Assembly (NCBI GenBank): GCA_030066195.1
Contig: JASJCB010000033.1
Location: forward strand, 1 to 45,332
Reading direction: 5' to 3'
DNA from: Acidobacteriota bacterium
Lineage (GTDB): Bacteria; Acidobacteriota; Holophagae; Acanthopleuribacterales; Acanthopleuribacteraceae
Length of the DNA: 45,332 nt
The translations under genes were made by a program, and so were the position numbers. A model generated the notes under the pieces. The model did no database searches. It was given only the letters and a program-made list of their open reading frames with translations, and was not told the DNA's origin. Below are positions 24,901 through 27,944 of this stretch, piece by piece (the first letter of the stretch is position 1; every line of letters starts with the position of its first letter).

Positions 24901-27433
24901 GGATACTCTTAACGACACCGCCGCACCCATTCCCGACGAGCCGATACACCACATTTTCGCCCGGGTTGCCGCAACCTACCCCGACGATACGGCCGTCCTG
25001 CGTCCGGGCCTGGGCGAAACCCAACCGCAATCCCAAACCTACGCCGAACTCGCCGCTCGGGCCAACGGTCTGGCCCGTCGCCTGGTAGAGGCAGGCGTGA
25101 CCCCGGAAACCCCCGTCGCGGTCTTTATGGAACGCACGTTGGAACTGCCGCCGACGCTGCTCGCGATTCTGGCCGCAGGCGGCGCCTATGTGCCGCTGGA
25201 CCCCGCCTATCCGGCCGAGCGCCTGCAATTCCTGCTTGCCGACAGCGGCGCGAAACTGGTGCTCACCACCACGGACCTGGCCGCGTCCCTGCCCAAAACC
25301 GATCTAAAGGTGCTGCAGGTGGACCGCGAGACGACAACTGCCGAGCCCCCGCCGCCCGTGTGCGTCTACCCCGAAAACAACGCCTACCTTATCTATACCA
25401 GCGGCAGCACGGGCCGTCCCAAGGCCGTGGCGGTCAGTCACCGCGCCGTGGTGCGCCTGCTGTTCGGCATCGATTACGTGGATCTGGACCGGCCCGCCAT
25501 TCTGCAAGCGGCGGCGATCTCCTTCGACGCGGCCACCTTCGAACTGTGGGGCGCCCTGCTGCACGGCGGGCGTTGCGTGCTGTTCCCCGAACGCGTGCCC
25601 ACCGTTGCAAAACTGGGAGCGGCGATCGCGGAAGGCGGCGTCGATACTCTGTGGTTGACCGCCGGCCTGTTCAACAGCGTCATCGACGAGGAACCCGGCG
25701 TCCTGACTCCCGTGCGCCAACTGCTCGCGGGCGGCGAAGCCCTGTCCGTACCGCACCTGCGCCGCGCCCTGGAGCACCTGCCGCACACCCGCCTGGTCAA
25801 CGGCTACGGACCCACGGAGTCCACCACCTTTACCTGCTGCGCCGACATCCCGGGCGAGCTATCCCCCTCGGTAACGTCCACACCCATCGGCAAACCCATC
25901 GGCAACACCCGAACCTACGTGCTGGATGCTAACCTGGAACCGGCGCCCTTGGACATCCCCGGCGAACTCTACATCGCCGGAGCAGGTCTGGCCAGGGGTT
26001 ATGCGGGCCGACCCGGGTTGACGGCCGAACGGTTCCTGCCCAATCCGGTGGGCGCGATCCGAGGCGACCGCATCTACCGCAGCGGCGACCGGGTGCGCAT
26101 CCTGGAAGACGGTCAGATCGATTATTTGGGCCGTGTGGACGATCAAGTCAAACTACGCGGTTTCCGGGTCGAGCCGGGCGAGATCGAAACCGCCCTGACC
26201 GAGCATCCCGCGGTGGATCGAGCGGCCGTATTGGTCCTGGCTTCCGGCGCGGGGGACAAACAACTGGTCGCCTTCGCCGTCGGCGCCGCCGATGAAGCCG
26301 GCTTGCGCGAGGCCCTGGCCGCCAAACTCCCCGCCTACATGATGCCCGCCCGGTTCCATTTCCCCGAATCCCTGCCGCTAACCGCCAACGGCAAGCTGGA
26401 CCGGGCCGCCCTTGCCCGCCTCGACCGGGAAGGCCCGCAATTACAGGGCGAGGCGCCGCGCAACGAATTGGAACACCAGCTGGCCGCACTCTTCGGTGAG
26501 CTGTTGGGCGAAACTGACGTGGCCCGAGACGCGAGTTTCTTCGACCTGGGCGGCCACAGCCTGGCCGCGGTCAGACTGACGGCCCGCATCCGCCGCGAAT
26601 TCCAAAGAGAGCTGCCCATGTCGGTGCTCTTCCAACACTCCACGGTCGCGGGTCTGGCCCAATGGCTGCAAGCGGACAAGGCCGCCGCGAGCATCCTGGC
26701 CCCCTTCGAAACCAAGGGCGAAGGCGCGCCCCTCTACTGCATCCACCCGGCCGGCGGCACGGTTCTGTGCTACAACGACCTGGCCGGTTTGCTGGACCGC
26801 CCGGTCATCGGCATCCAATCCCCGGGTCTTCTAGGCCTCCCGCAACCGGAAACCATCGACGCCATGGCCGCGCATTACCTGGCGGAACTACTCCGCCGAC
26901 AACCCGAAGGCCCTTACAGCCTGGCCGGTTACAGCATGGGCGGCCTGATTGCCTGGTCCATGGCCCGCATGCTGAAAACGGCGGGCGCAACGGTCGATCA
27001 ACTGATCCTTCTGGACAGCTTCCCCATGCAAGCCGAGGCGGCGGACCGCGACGAGGTAGACCTGATCCTGCAACTGACGGCCGAACTGAACCTGACCCTG
27101 GACGAAACCGAACTGCGCCAAAGAGAAGGCAAGGCCCGAACCCGATACCTGGCCGAATCGTTGCGCGCCTCGGGCCGTCTACCGTCGGATATGGACGACG
27201 AAACCATATCCCGCCTGATCGAGGTCCACCGAACCAACACCAAAGCCGCATCGACCTGGCGCCCTGAACCCTACGGCGGAAGAGTCCTCCTCCTGCGCAC
27301 CGAGGGCCCGGGCCCCGCGGAAGAGATCTGGCGCGAGGTAGCGGAACACCTGACCGTGGAAACCATCCCGGGCACTCACCAAACCATGCTGACCGAACCG
27401 AATGTGAAAACCTGGGCGCACCTACTCCGATAA
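947..27433 (+). CDS. Heptamodular NRPS with docking domain, two methyltransferases, epimerase and TE
   Basis: This 8828-residue protein is a complete seven-module assembly line on one chain. Order: TubC docking (2-55); C1-A1[PRMT-like MT]-PCP1; C2-A2-PCP2; C3-A3-PCP3; C4-A4[N-MT]-PCP4; C5-A5-PCP5-E; C6-A6-PCP6; C7-A7-PCP7-TE. All seven C domains keep HHxxxDG. Each A domain has the SGSTG core and the C-terminal catalytic Lys. PCPs read GGHSL except PCP5, which reads GGDSI and precedes the E domain. C6 is of the DCL type, as needed after an epimerase. The A domains convert amino acids to aminoacyl-AMP and load the PCPs, the C domains form peptide bonds, and the TE (S8663, D8690, H8811) releases the product by hydrolysis or cyclisation. 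Pocket codes support Gly (A4) and Val (A7); the others are not safely assignable. The enzyme is expected to be cytoplasmic. The docking domain implies an upstream partner protein, although no NRPS is encoded 5' in this window. Confidence 0.97.
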   Translation: MSTIADLLIRFRRRGIQLRAENGKLKFTAAKGALTAELKNELKDHKQEILAFLDRTQGGQRVEPIPWVDRTTNRFPLSFAQRRLWLVSRMEGAGSVYNVPTALRLRGNLRREVLQRALAEMVRRHEILRTSFGEAEGEPYQEVHPPGDFQLISETRRIDQETRREQEIRALASAEAGFLFDLTQIPLRARLICFDDDDYLLLVTQHHIIADGWSTQILIRELAALYHAFASDHPSPLPPLPLQYADFAAWQRERLDDRHLQSQTSWWLENLAGAPERLDLPFDRPRPAVRRFRGDNVAFSLDETTTNGLRALGNAAGATLFMTGLALFDLLLARYSDTDDILVGAPVANREHADLEPLIGFFVNTLVLRTRLDGTTDFPDLLAHVRRTATEAFSRQDLPFEMLVEAMGIRPTVDANPLFQVAFTLRPSGESGLQLPELKLQAVENQQPVAKFDLSLYLFERGEGIDGKLEYDTDLFDAQSARRLADRFVRLAQSVVAQPHVDPTGLNLIDETEAALLSAWNDTEQARQLPRLVHKPFFEQAERSPTSIALEVIGETPLTLTYQELATLVRQSVHRLAAKGIGVGDVVAVLAADRPETIIAILAVLAAGAAYLPLAPDLPQARLRDMMDQCACTVVLTADQEIGDLTENRTQIRLSLRPQRVPEQAPLLDLDEGSAAYIMFTSGSTGRPKGVVVPHGAIANRLLWAHHHWPCGTDRRFLMLASFAFDISLWEMTAPLYAGGTLVLPPPGTRGEPKRLASILAEHAVTDVHLVPSLLEALRGESQFLNTPTLTRVYCGGEALPDDLHHWFLTHHKAELQHFYGPTEAAINALCWDARERRAEPGVVLGRPIANCRIHLLDRRGRPTPVGIPGEIYIGGDAPARGYLNQPGRTAERFVPDAFEGSGARLYRTGDRAVRRADGHLRFLGRVDQQVKLRGFRIEPGEIEAVLREHSAVREAAVIVRDDLPGGPALTAYVVAEPQPELWPSIGEYDVYDEVVYLGLSDDTLRNDKYREGLAQVAKNKIVLDIGTGAEAIQARLALEAGARKVYAVEIGEEAYRRAVSTVQRLGLEDRIRVFLGDAREIDLPEKADVCVSEIIESLGGAEGSGVILNQAWRLMKPDGVMVPRRSITRIAAMRLPQDVHAEPRFSSRARRYVDKIFNQIGRSFDPRVGLTFFTPRYVISTDAVFEELDHTGKVDPEFNHTVRLEITREGRMDGFVLWLQLDLGENIVLDALTEETTWYPIIFPVFYPGIHVLQGDVLEVRCTGKLAADGLHPDYAISGHLLHRKGETENFSFNAPHRGAGYRQLPFYRMLFDNEPAETVDLKQDLTATLKERLPEYMVPRHLVLLDDLPRNRNGKLDRGALPAPDRAGSVYTPPRGKMETVPADIFAEVLGINRVGRDDDFFAMGGHSLSATRVTARISAQLGCDLPVRALFKAPTPARLAAYLTQNVRESKAPPLAAQPREAERAFPLSFAQSRLWFLSRLGEAPSAYHIPIVLTVHGELDPTGLEQALSALVERHESLRTRFISRDGEARQVVDPPFEVKLRFLDLSHLYEADALQTLTDLGAEANNRPFDLETGPLFRVALIKLADRFFGLVLVQHHIVSDGWSTGILIRELVALYQGQPLQPLPLQYPDFASWQRQWLRGEFLEAELDYWRRNLKGIPEVHELPLDFRRPAVRTAEGAHFPFHLDENTVGALHRLTESSGATLFMVLQAAFALLISRLSNKEDIVLGSPIANRNRAEIEPLIGFFVNTLVLRTDVSGAPTFRELLSRVKHNSLEAYAHQDIPFETVVEALQPERNLSLTPLFQIFFALQNLPEQTIRTPGLVFEQTEQQMDSAKFDLSLTLIDNGSVLDGTMVYNTGLFKAETIARWCGRLCHLLVAVAASPETRVDRISLMSRAERIDVLAAFNGPQRELEADSFPAIFQARLRENPAATALICGDRIMTYRDLNDQALRIAERLRQLGVAAEDPAAVRTRVSFDTISAFLGILYAGAAYLPLDPEAPRERIATILEDAGARLILTQSYLEPVTGSMTPVFLDAIEAEEPKADPKPLDGDRTAYLIYTSGSTGKPKGVAVPHRALANHAQTLAAAFSMKPGDRGLLFSSVGFDMSLRQICTALGSGAALVLNHRHEPWEGAWLSRLIADQAVTVLVLPAAFWHHWIQDLHTPLPKPLRLITTGGEQAHAEVLTRCLELGEGRVSWMNAYGPTEATITATTFYPHDFPEWGAIPPVGKPIANFRALVLDRNLEPVPPGVIGKLYLGGIGLARGYRGRPALTAERFLPDPHAVEAGARIYDTGDLARFLAFGTSGIGPLVFAGRADEQLKIRGFRIEPAEIESALEASLRVSRAFVTDWEAGPGNRALAAYIVPNVQVTDALPLELRGELAESLPSYMLPAAFVFVDDFPLNVNDKVDRAELPDPQPIKAAATYRAPCGELETGLAEIWARVLARKEPVGINDNFFELGGHSLLATRLAAMVREQLNRDLPLRLLFEAPTIAELSPRLTALTAPTDTIPKREPGPAQLSFTQQRLWFIDRLEGGGWAYNIPRALRLTGAFDIRAMHRALTDVIARHEILRTVFPEQDGQPVQQIQPPFTPALPILDLSDLAVEQREQTLKALAKQTARRRFNLAEGPLLSAGLIRLAQHDHVLLLNLHHIISDGWSANLLTVEMTTFYRAALSGQPSPLPPLPIQYADYAAWQRERLDAGSGMTYWREKLAGPLPIVDLPRNHAPQGKPDYRGAQVTALLSQEQTRHLQTMASDRGATLFMLLLAAFKLLLGRLSGQNDLIIGAPIAGRNHPRTQHLLGCFLNNLALRTNLEPLDGGPPLTFSQLLARVRETVLEAFANQDLPFERLVEELQPERNLDRHPIFDIMLNMLNLPRDHEETLSEPNISGMNWGGLEAKFNMTLYADVQRDQLFLNLVYKRARYDKNRMRVVLDQLVCLLDGISEDPDQPIDRYSLITADTAALPADPSQPIDAPTVPLLPQLIEAAGTNHPRRIAVEADGYRMTYAQLIAAEQHLARALYHAGMQPGDVTAVHGERSPGLITAMLAVARAGGVLLLLDPALPEARRSLMLKEAGARVLVNLTEESFPLPVQLNVNPVTTETDAPVRSADLPEIGQDDPAYVFFTSGSTGKPKGVLGRHKGLAHFLAWQREEFAVSPGDRCAQLTNLSFDVVLRDILTPLISGATLCLPDNTAAADPALLLAWMQERRITRCHTVPSIAAVWLDVRPETVHLPDLKTVFFAGEPLTDHLIQGWRKVFPKGEIVNLYGPTETSLARCFYRVPAHPSAGIQPVGRALPQTQALVLNGTGRLAGIGEPGEIVIRTPFRSLGYLDTGEAGTFRPNPFGDDPADMLYRTGDRGRLRPDGILEILGRLDFQLKIRGVRVEPGEIQSVLQRHEAVSRAVILGIDDPKLGKRLVAYVQAEDRPVPGNELRRFLSNRLPDVMIPAFFLFVDRFPLLPNGKIDRPALRAMELPAEGPTYSRDVALTPTQEVLAGIWAEVLGREINDPNADFFELGGHSLLATRIITRVRDLFDAELPLRTLFEHPTLAALAQAVDTSTETNTLPPITVVDDRAGLPLSFAQQRLWFLENLKGPSATYNIARALRLEGMLDRSALKAAFTLLIARHEVLRTGFPTVDGEPVQRVRQEPWSAFQLVDLSTAGDAERRVQALAVQEAGAPFDLAEGPLVRATLIMLSDRDHVLLFTLHHIISDGWSTGILVREIVTLYQAAVQGRDLTNALPPLPVQYADYAVWQRRFLDGPVYAGQAAYWQEKLAGAPELLELPTDRPRPRVQTFRGGEVPFTIDADLIAPLTVLARREGATRFMTMAAVFQILLARISRSTDLCIGTPIAGRRSRETEPLIGFFVNTLVLRGALQADTGFRSILESVRKDALDAYAHQDIPFERLVDLLQVSRSLSHTPLFQVMLILQTPEIGRAGLPGLTVRPVENARGAAMFDLTLFLTETPHHMHGSFQYNADLFDKQTVETLARRFNTLMAGLGTNPDLAWSRLPLLDESERRALLVDRNQSEMPFPGTTIHQLILEQAQRTPERTAIIFAGTVWTYRDLARRIGSLAAHLRSLGVTSEEPVGVCLDRGPDLVAALLAVLTAGGAYMPLDPDFPAERLSGMLADAGAKLVLTQEGREPGGNAQPVYLNQAADTEETELPPGDADRLAYIIYTSGSTGKPKGVQVTHRAAVNFLTSMQLAPGLDENAALLAVTTVSFDIAALELYLPLMCGARLIPATREQAADGKRLAQLLRRYEVTHMQATPATWHLLETSGEDYGRGLNIICGGEAMPGELAAQLLRRGLAIWNLYGPTETTIWSSARHIKTAVPKGNEPIGGPIANTTLYVLDEHLEPVPVGVPGELYIGGAGLARGYRNRTALTAEKFVPDAFGNPGARLYRTGDLVRLCNETKRTGAAIAFLGRVDHQVKLRGFRIELGEIESALADQAGVDRAVVTAKDREDGDKQLVAYVVPRREESSGDADQVAQWAELWTDAYTAENTFTDATLNLSGWKDSYSGAPVPEPEMREWVEHRVARIMEGKPERVLEIGCGTGMLLFRIAPKCIHYTGTDVSSAALRYIQGNLAELDLDEKRVSLLHGPADRLNIADHIYDTAVLNSVVQYFPDATYLAKVLSRVADHVAPGGRIFVGDVRNLALLEGFHASIARFKEPDLSDERLAARARAAVRDESELLLHPAFFTRLDLPRLKAVSIRIEPGRAQNELTRFRYDAVLYLDKAPATCTSHIEYDWFDDHLNPDLLFGLGMEHRGAAVITRIPNARLTATATLIDRMAGRTPAERISVDPESLYASAFGDRLDLVPSDDPTCFDMFLRDENGALSSYNPPPVERTANDPGMSRLFRTLVPQLREGLKQRLPDYMVPTAYVFLDELPLTPNAKVDRRRLPEPDREISETAYLAPRTPTEEKLAAIWAEVLGLERVGVTADFFSLGGHSLSATRVTAAVARDLGIDLPVRALFEAPTIAALARQLDSAEAETRHRLPLVPVSRKEPLPLSFAQQRLWFLDKLEGPSATYNMTTALRLAGPLDIAVLELALDALAARHEALRTSFPDHDGDPIQHVADQPDIAVRVIQTPESEVRRLAASEAARPFDLAVSPLLRAMLLRLQTDRHILLLTLHHIITDGWSQAVLTRELTALYRALLYNTDAHLQPLPVQYPDFAAWQRSFLDGDELERQLRFWRDHLEDAPELLTLPTDRPRPAVMSTRGAEIHFQWEPDLAADLNRLAQATGASLFMTLLSGFQLLLARYSGQDDVVTGVPIANRNRKEIEGVVGFFVNTLPLRTSFTDTESFRDLLTRIRTATLTAYEHQDIPFEKLVDALQPKRDLSHAPIFQVSLVVQNVPMGAEPLPGVAVKPLSMEGVTAKVDLSLIVQSNAETLPSTVQYNRDLFDPETIQAMVRHLQNLLQTAVREPDRALADITVLDEGERRIMLEDWNRTEASFSRDLGLHHLVWRWAEDQPNAEALNFDGRTMNYGELRARANRIATDLAERGIGPEDIVGLACPRSLEALVAMLGILTSGAAYLPLDPSYPAERLRFMIEDAAPRLILAMPGQGQPEVGDKATVIPVTIDQPCEPNSPPQVPFDAANPAYVIYTSGSTGLPKGVVAPHRCAVNTIEDHIHLYETKPGDRVLFFVSFSFDASVAHIFTALGAGAALYMPSGSGMALTDSLAGYMARHRITHGSFPAPVLAALPDDPQPHLRLLTAGGEACTGELVERWGADRQLVNCYGPTEAGIAATQHFCRAGEGDPPIGKPINNAHAYIVDRYGRPVPAGVAGELWIGGAGVTRGYLGRFAATAEKFIPDPFGKEPGGRLYRSGDLCRYERNGNIRFIGRMDHQIKIRGFRVELGEIEAALTDLPTVKEAVVLLQQDPLGRKQLIGFVTTNQPAEAATLRNQLSDRLPEHMVPAVLRVLDAFPLTPNGKTDRKALSRLSVEPEEETGRTVESYIEPRTENERLLAGIWAEVLGRETVSIDANFFELGGDSILSIQVIARARKAGLALSPKQLFENQTIAGLASVAGREVVATAEQGPVVGPTPLLPIQHWFLELDLPNRNHFNQSILLTAPNDLDEEAMAEAVDLLQSRHDALRLRLIDGKAVLEDPARVPNGFSRETFSGPTADLLARYTVVQTSLDLEHGPLFRTVWFQAENAGEGRLLLVAHHLVVDGVSWRILLDDLQDTYRRLVQGKPPALPPKTSSVRDHAERLQEHAERLIDELPLWTTAAHKAAPALPPDHPDGLDQNLAGNTGRLVRLLAPEQTEALLSRVNTAYRTRIDDVLLTALALAFAREQGVGPLLVELEGHGREQLFGDDIDLTRTVGWFTAARPLILGNVQDDPGRTLCAVKESIRAVPNRGMGYGMLRYLHPDPDVRRQLAEQPHPQLVFNYLGQTGGTLGNTPLWRPAGESGGPVHDPGFRRRHFFDVSAIVTGGRLQVNWTFCPDLHEEATVNALADAYQSALLELIEHCTTPGVRGVTPSDFPLAALSRPALDRLTHGIDVEDIYPLSPMQEGMLYHTLADRGSGLYVEQTRGILPEGLDIAAFGAAWRQMLHRHTILRTSFHIDRLERPLQMVHRRADLPFTVHDWENAENFQAELDAFMKAQRLQGFDPTRAPLLRLDLFRPADGRTAMLWAHHHLLLDGWSMPHIFREVMTVYNGLMSDKPVALPKPKPFRDYIAWLESRDHAEAERYWRRTLTGFQATTLLPGDRRGNKRTPGPDPLVEQLLSPETAAAVDKLVKSERLTLNTLIQAAWGQLLARYGRCDDVVFGSVTSGRPADLDGVESMVGMFINTLPVRVTIDPDDTVVALLHRLQTRAAEREPFSYSPLAQIGAWSELPPGAPLFESLVIFENYPIGKAVGEQRNKLAVEELRGFEQADKPLTLVVLPGDRPKLRITWEPTRFDEDGCRRLLSQLQTLLHAMAADPHRTVGSLSLTSMEKKADMLRQARGPSQAPAPPLDLLFTQAARRFAERTALIAHDGTDWTYAELAERVDRLAGVLAERGIGPESVVGILAERGPGQVVSILATWRVGAAYLPLTPSLPDLRLETMVKRAGARLILAEPGQERRFEVETLTVDTAWSWRAEPPPTNDDGARLAYIMFTSGSTGEPKGVAVSQGAIANRIAWARARYPMAPGDRMPMLASFAFDIAVWEIMAPLLTGATLILPKPGIQKDAEALAAFIVGERITDVHFVPSLMAAWLNAAESAPQRIYCGGEALPHDLLTRFRERFPATELHHFYGPTEAAINATAWDAGAETHDRGVLLGKAIANCAVYVLDENLEPCPTGMPGEIFIGGVATARGYVGRPDLTAERFIPDPHGGAGERLYRTGDLGSVTPAGSLRFHGRTDDQLKLRGFRVEPGEITAALTALENVDRAVVTAHGQGDRQRLIAYVVAETLDAENLRAQLVRKLPDYMVPAAFIRLDALPLNANGKLDRKALPNPDQQTRSVYRAPRTATQETLAGIWRELLEADRIGLDDNFFELGGHSLTVTRVISRVRGALGVDLKPAECFAKPTLAALSALVEQRLQGDRAYLEPITPAPAEVDLPLSYAQEQLWFLDRYQQAGAAYNMPFAFRLRGPLDRKALASAFRALTQRHHILRTRFDEIDGRPVQRIGEPVQMTITDLLGQAVDIDALTAEETGRAFDLNAEAPIRARLVSFGEQDHALFLTLHHIASDGWSTGVMMRELAALYADPKIPLPPLPVQYVDFAWWQRNRMNREHLEAQENWWRERLNNLPERLELPIDRPRTPDRNYAGAAEPVRLGKPLTAALHALARRTDTTLFMVLQTAFAVLLGRYSGQTDIVVGAPLAGRNREELENLIGFFVNTAVVRNDLAPDEDGLPPSFETLLVRTRRFTLGMAAHAEVPFERIVARVRPDRSTGGNPIFSVMFALQNTPDAGGKLAGRVTLEAIQPAHRIAKFELLLNLGEGPEGLAGSLEYSTALFDRGRISRMVTHLQQLLNAVTADSTRPWSRLPLMDADERRTVLDTLNDTAAPIPDEPIHHIFARVAATYPDDTAVLRPGLGETQPQSQTYAELAARANGLARRLVEAGVTPETPVAVFMERTLELPPTLLAILAAGGAYVPLDPAYPAERLQFLLADSGAKLVLTTTDLAASLPKTDLKVLQVDRETTTAEPPPPVCVYPENNAYLIYTSGSTGRPKAVAVSHRAVVRLLFGIDYVDLDRPAILQAAAISFDAATFELWGALLHGGRCVLFPERVPTVAKLGAAIAEGGVDTLWLTAGLFNSVIDEEPGVLTPVRQLLAGGEALSVPHLRRALEHLPHTRLVNGYGPTESTTFTCCADIPGELSPSVTSTPIGKPIGNTRTYVLDANLEPAPLDIPGELYIAGAGLARGYAGRPGLTAERFLPNPVGAIRGDRIYRSGDRVRILEDGQIDYLGRVDDQVKLRGFRVEPGEIETALTEHPAVDRAAVLVLASGAGDKQLVAFAVGAADEAGLREALAAKLPAYMMPARFHFPESLPLTANGKLDRAALARLDREGPQLQGEAPRNELEHQLAALFGELLGETDVARDASFFDLGGHSLAAVRLTARIRREFQRELPMSVLFQHSTVAGLAQWLQADKAAASILAPFETKGEGAPLYCIHPAGGTVLCYNDLAGLLDRPVIGIQSPGLLGLPQPETIDAMAAHYLAELLRRQPEGPYSLAGYSMGGLIAWSMARMLKTAGATVDQLILLDSFPMQAEAADRDEVDLILQLTAELNLTLDETELRQREGKARTRYLAESLRASGRLPSDMDDETISRLIEVHRTNTKAASTWRPEPYGGRVLLLRTEGPGPAEEIWREVAEHLTVETIPGTHQTMLTEPNVKTWAHLLR
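950..1114 (+). other. TubC-type N-terminal docking domain
   Basis: Residues 2-55 read IADLLIRFRRRGIQLRAENG, then KLKFTAAKGALT, then a helix ending KQEILAFL. This is the helix-strand-strand-helix pattern of TubC_N docking domains, which bind the C-terminal tail of a partner megasynthase. Its presence argues that module 1 receives a chain from another protein rather than starting synthesis. This is inference, since TubC domains also occur on first proteins. Confidence 0.85.
1150..5290 (+). other. Gene 1 module 1: C-A(MT)-PCP, substrate unassigned
   Basis: C1 is of the LCL type (FPLSFAQRRLW; HHIIADG, H206-H207). A1 has the core YIMFTSGSTGRPKG and the pocket motif FDISLWE (from F725). Aligned by eye to the GrsA Phe pocket, the code reads D-I-W-H-Y-G-F-I-N-(K). 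D235 indicates an alpha-amino acid and the D-x-W-H start resembles polar-substrate pockets (Ser, Glu), but I recognise no exact match. A roughly 330-residue methyltransferase is inserted after core A8 (VKLRGFRIEPGEIE). The PCP serine is S1410 in GGHSL. The same pocket code recurs in module 6. Confidence 0.85.
3889..4890 (+). other. PRMT-like methyltransferase domain embedded in A1
   Basis: Residues about 982-1315 form a SAM-dependent methyltransferase in the usual A8-A9 insertion site, but of the protein-arginine-methyltransferase type. Seen: VLDIGTGAE (V1023-E1031, motif I), EAGARKVYAVE with E1050 at the end of strand beta2, and the loop SEIIESLGGAEG. In that loop E1094 and E1103 are nine residues apart, exactly as in the PRMT double-E loop. 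A helix and PDGVMVPRR follow, then a second half with DGFVLWLQL, TTW (1237-1239; THW in PRMTs) and GIHVLQGDVLEV. These match the PRMT C-terminal beta-barrel. The third Gly of GxGxG is Glu. The role is inferred to be methylation of the residue loaded by A1, at nitrogen or in the side chain. Confidence 0.8.
5340..8460 (+). other. Gene 1 module 2: C-A-PCP, substrate unassigned
   Basis: C2 is LCL-like (FPLSFAQSRLWFLSRLG; HHIVSDG near residue 1601). A2 has the core YLIYTSGSTGKPKG and the pocket motif FDMSLRQ. The by-eye code is D-M-R-V-I-T-A-I-T-(K), which I do not recognise. The surrounding sequence (VLVLPAAFWHHW) resembles A domains with WHE-type pockets that often carry an acidic residue for basic substrates, but here that position is Arg. 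Core A10 reads NDKVDR instead of NGKxDR; the catalytic Lys is kept. The PCP has GGHSLLATR. Confidence 0.8.
8500..11620 (+). other. Gene 1 module 3: C-A-PCP, possibly an acidic substrate
   Basis: C3 is LCL (LSFTQQRLWFIDRLEG; HHIISDG near residue 2652). A3 has the core FFTSGSTGKPKG followed by HKGLAHFLAWQ, and the pocket motif FDVVLRD. The by-eye code is D-V-R-H-F-A-L-L-A-(K). The D-x-R-H start is shared with cyanobacterial A domains for iso-linked acidic residues (microcystin MeAsp and Glu pockets, from memory). An acidic residue is therefore plausible but unproven. The PCP has GGHSLLATR. Confidence 0.8.
11670..15915 (+). other. Gene 1 module 4: C-A(N-MT)-PCP, predicted N-methylglycine
   Basis: C4 is LCL (LPLSFAQQRLWFLENLKG; HHIISDG near 3707). 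A4 has the pocket motif FDIAALE. The code D-I-L-Q-I-G-L-I-W-(K) differs by one conservative change from the well-known Gly code DILQLGLIWK. A canonical NRPS N-methyltransferase sits after A8 (about residues 4489-4742; VLEIGCGTG at 4546-4554, YTGTDVS), so the residue should be N-methylglycine (sarcosine). A10 reads NAKVDR. The PCP has GGHSLSATR. Confidence 0.85.
15955..20420 (+). other. Gene 1 module 5: C-A-PCP-E, D-residue, substrate uncertain
   Basis: C5 is LCL (LPLSFAQQRLWFLDKLEG; HHIITDG near 5132). A5 has the pocket motif FDASVAH. The code is D-A-A-S-L-A-C-I-A-(K), which loosely resembles DASTVAAVC-type pockets (Tyr and other aromatics), but with four changes, so only a hydrophobic or aromatic residue can be suggested. 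The PCP has GGDSILSIQ (S5994), typical of carriers serving an epimerase. The E domain (about 6040-6490) has HHLVVDGVSW, EGHGRE and RTVGWFT. The residue should be passed on in D-configuration. Confidence 0.85.
20440..23530 (+). other. Gene 1 module 6: DCL C-A-PCP, same pocket as module 1
   Basis: The C domain begins VEDIYPLSPMQEGMLYH and has HHHLLLDGWS. These are DCL features and fit its place after an epimerase. A6 has the pocket motif FDIAVWE. The code D-I-W-H-Y-G-F-I-N-(K) is identical to that of A1, and the flanking sequence (YIMFTSGSTG, GAIANRI, YCGGEALP, FYGPTEAAIN) is close too, but there is no methyltransferase insert. The PCP has GGHSLTVTR. Confidence 0.85.
23575..26690 (+). other. 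Gene 1 module 7: C-A-PCP, predicted Val
   Basis: The C domain is LCL (LPLSYAQEQLWFLDRYQ; HHIASDGWS near 7671). A7 has the core YLIYTSGSTGRPKA and the pocket motif FDAATFE. The by-eye code D-A-F-W-L-G-G-T-F-(K) is the classic Val signature. The PCP has GGHSLAAVR near 8536 and leads directly into the thioesterase. This would be the C-terminal residue of the chain made by gene 1. Confidence 0.88.
26695..27430 (+). other. Type I thioesterase domain, chain release
   Basis: The last 245 residues form an alpha/beta-hydrolase: PLYCIHPAGG at the start, the nucleophile elbow GYSMGG with S8663, LLDSF with D8690, and PGTHQTML with H8811, giving a complete Ser-Asp-His triad. This is the only release domain in the window, so the chain of gene 1, possibly including upstream proteins, ends here. 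Whether it hydrolyses or cyclises cannot be read from the sequence. Confidence 0.93.
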
Positions 27434-27470
27434 AAGCCGGGCGATGGGAACACAACTCTAAAGATGTTCC

Positions 27471-27902
27471 ATTCCCGGGACGATAACTAAACTACCGGCC
27501 GAGAGGAGCACCATTCCCGAGCGGCGGTGTTGTTGAATTGAAAAACACAACACCTGTCCCGGGAACAGATTCGCCGGCACCGAAAAAAGGGGTTTTCTAC
27601 CCGGAATGATGCCTACTCCATTTCCAGAACCCACCATCAATCCCGGAGAAAAGCCCACCACGTGACAATTTTAACAACTTCAACCCCGGAATCGACCTCC
27701 TTTCTCCGGCAGCTTCATGACCTCAGATCGAAATAACAACCGAAATTGGGATTGAGTTGACCTGTTTTCCCGGGAAATACCCTCCCTGAGCCGGCCGACA
27801 GGGTCCAAATCTCGGAAACAGGATCACCTTGCGCCCGCTAAACCGGTATGCTTCCCGGGAATGATGCTACCCTCGACAGGTTCAGGTAGTCCCATTCCCG
27901 AG
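27471..27902. repeat. Cluster of TTCCCGGGAA-like palindromic motifs
   Basis: Nine sites with a CCCGGGA or close core occur in about 430 bases: 27472-27480, 27514-27521, 27557-27565, 27600-27606, 27639-27648, 27684-27692, 27766-27777 (perfect TTTCCCGGGAAA), 27852-27861 (perfect TTCCCGGGAA) and 27894-27902. Several extend to CGGGAATG on one strand or the other. They could be REP-like intergenic repeats, operator sites or mRNA-stabilising hairpins. Confidence 0.65.
27856..27900. repeat. Inverted repeat of the CGGGAATG motif
   Basis: The left arm CGGGAATGATGCTACC (27856-27871) and right arm GGTAGTCCCATTCCCG (27885-27900) are complementary at 13 of 16 positions, around a 13-base loop. A weaker version of the same arrangement appears at 27600-27645. 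No T-run follows, so a simple terminator is unlikely. Confidence 0.55.
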
Positions 27903-27944
27903 CATCGAACTACTTAAACGATAAAAATACGGTCCCTAATGTAA

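Noticed and set aside
27445..27470. Inverted repeat GGAACA...TGTTCC just after gene 1 as a terminator
   Set aside because: Only a 6-bp stem with a 12-base loop and no T-run; too weak to call.
27458..27661. Minus-strand frame of 67 codons in the intergenic gap
   Set aside because: Made of the CCCGGG repeat motifs, which give Pro-Gly pairs; no domain and no sign of being a real gene.
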